Shown here piece by piece: positions 63,416 to 64,000 of a DNA stretch of 64,000 nt. The position numbers and the translations under genes are program-made. The stretch lies in NCBI GenBank assembly GCA_009746045.1, contig RPFO01001922.1:69501-133500 (forward strand), in the 5' to 3' direction. The stretch comes from Mesostigma viride (Eukaryota > Streptophyta > Mesostigmatophyceae > Mesostigmatales > Mesostigmataceae). The notes below the pieces were generated by a model. It made no database searches and had not been told where the DNA came from. It was given only the letters and a program-made list of their open reading frames with translations. Each line of letters starts with the position of its first letter. The stretch's first letter is position 1.

Positions 63416-64000
63416 GTGACGGCCTCGACTCTTTGGGGGTATGTCTTGGAAGGATATCACGCCGGCTGCCGGCTGCCGTGGCATCTCCCGGCCGCCCGGC
63501 AGGAAGAGCTGCTTTCCCTGGACGAGCGGGTGGGTCAGGAGGTGGTCGAGTTCGTCACGGCGGTGGCTCGAGACGCACAGGTCTCGGTGCGGGCGGCCTA
63601 CCTCGCGGGCGGCGCCGACCTGGGCCTCATGTCCCCGCGGCAGCTTCGCCTCTTCTTGGACGCCCAGGCCCCGCCTCCCGGCCCGGTTGCCAGTGGGGGC
63701 TTTCTCATCACCTCCCTCAGCCTGGCGCAGGCCGCCATGCTGCGTGTGGAGTTCGGGGCCCCCATCGCGGTTCAGGGCGGCCAGGCCATCTTGGTGGACT
63801 CGGCCGGGCGCGCCCAGCCCCTAACCGCGGGGACGCCTGTTTCTGCCTTCCTCCACGACATCCTGGAGTTGGCAGGCATCCCGCACGAATGGCACCCCGC
63901 GGCTGACCAACCGGTCGGCATCCTCTCGCGCGCCCAGATTGCCGCTCTCCCGGGTTGCTGGGAGGCCGGCTGGGACCCGCCCCCCCTCATGTCCGGTCCC
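63416..64000 (+). CDS. N-terminal domain of family A LINE protein (continues off the window)
   Basis: Open frame VTASTLWGYVLEGYHAGCRL through LDERVGQEVVEFVTAVARDA to PLMSGP at the window edge. It is the plus-strand twin of 57236-57792. No start codon of its own is needed: it continues the PHD ORF after two homopolymer frame changes. Function unknown. Confidence 0.7.
   Translation, partial: MTASTLWGYVLEGYHAGCRLPWHLPAARQEELLSLDERVGQEVVEFVTAVARDAQVSVRAAYLAGGADLGLMSPRQLRLFLDAQAPPPGPVASGGFLITSLSLAQAAMLRVEFGAPIAVQGGQAILVDSAGRAQPLTAGTPVSAFLHDILELAGIPHEWHPAADQPVGILSRAQIAALPGCWEAGWDPPPLMSGP

Larger units (their letters stand above)
60371..64000 (+). mobile_element. RLE-LINE family A, 5' part of a probably full-length copy (continues off the window)
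   Basis: Begins next to ATATATATACTGCAC. It consists of a 170-bp monomer array (60371-62477), about 110 bp of C/G-rich leader, a PHD-finger ORF from about 62588 and the N-terminal domain identical to the minus-strand copy. The remainder (RING, RT, endonuclease) should lie beyond 64000. Inferred full length is over 8 kb. Confidence 0.8.

Overview
This is nuclear DNA of a GC-rich, intron-dense eukaryote, most likely a microalga. The evidence is canonical GT-AG introns with strong GTGAGT, GTAAGT and GTGGGT donors, introns far longer than exons, TTTAGGG/TTTGGGG heptamers, non-LTR retrotransposons and a decayed plastid-like tRNA-Arg. The lineage cannot be fixed from this window. All gene models were built by eye from splice signals, reading-frame continuity and motifs.

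Layout. At 256-497 there is one plausible internal exon of a gene lying to the left. At 1178-13155 (+) is an 11-exon epsin-type ENTH-domain endocytic adaptor of 589 residues. From 13.9 to 26.2 kb lies a graveyard of L1-like retroelements: two families that carry only ORF1 (coiled coil plus RNA-binding domain, no reverse transcriptase) and fragments of a reverse-transcriptase-bearing relative that ends in a similar 3' sequence. At 26237-28003 (-) is a single-exon F-box/leucine-rich-repeat gene. At 29808-51131 (+) is a 14-exon gene for a protein of about 1805 residues, with a central coiled coil and low-complexity flanks, that I do not recognise. From 51.5 kb there is more retroelement debris. 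From 53.0 kb to the end there is a nest of six LINE copies from two families with restriction-like endonucleases, all sitting in TA microsatellites.

Two things stand out. First, both intron-rich genes show 'exon echoes': degenerate copies of the first bases of an exon with its acceptor lie upstream in the preceding intron, or copies of the last bases with the donor lie downstream, sometimes in arrays of three to six. Introns are further inflated by microsatellites and minisatellites, including polypyrimidine tracts of about 940 and 775 bp. Second, the main LINE family combines a PHD finger, a RING-H2 finger, C2H2 fingers, a reverse transcriptase and a restriction-like endonuclease. Its best 5' end begins with about 12.4 near-identical 170-bp monomers, placed where a promoter array would be.

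The three main genes are not functionally linked in any way I can see. One acts in clathrin-mediated trafficking, one probably selects substrates for ubiquitin ligation, and one is unknown.
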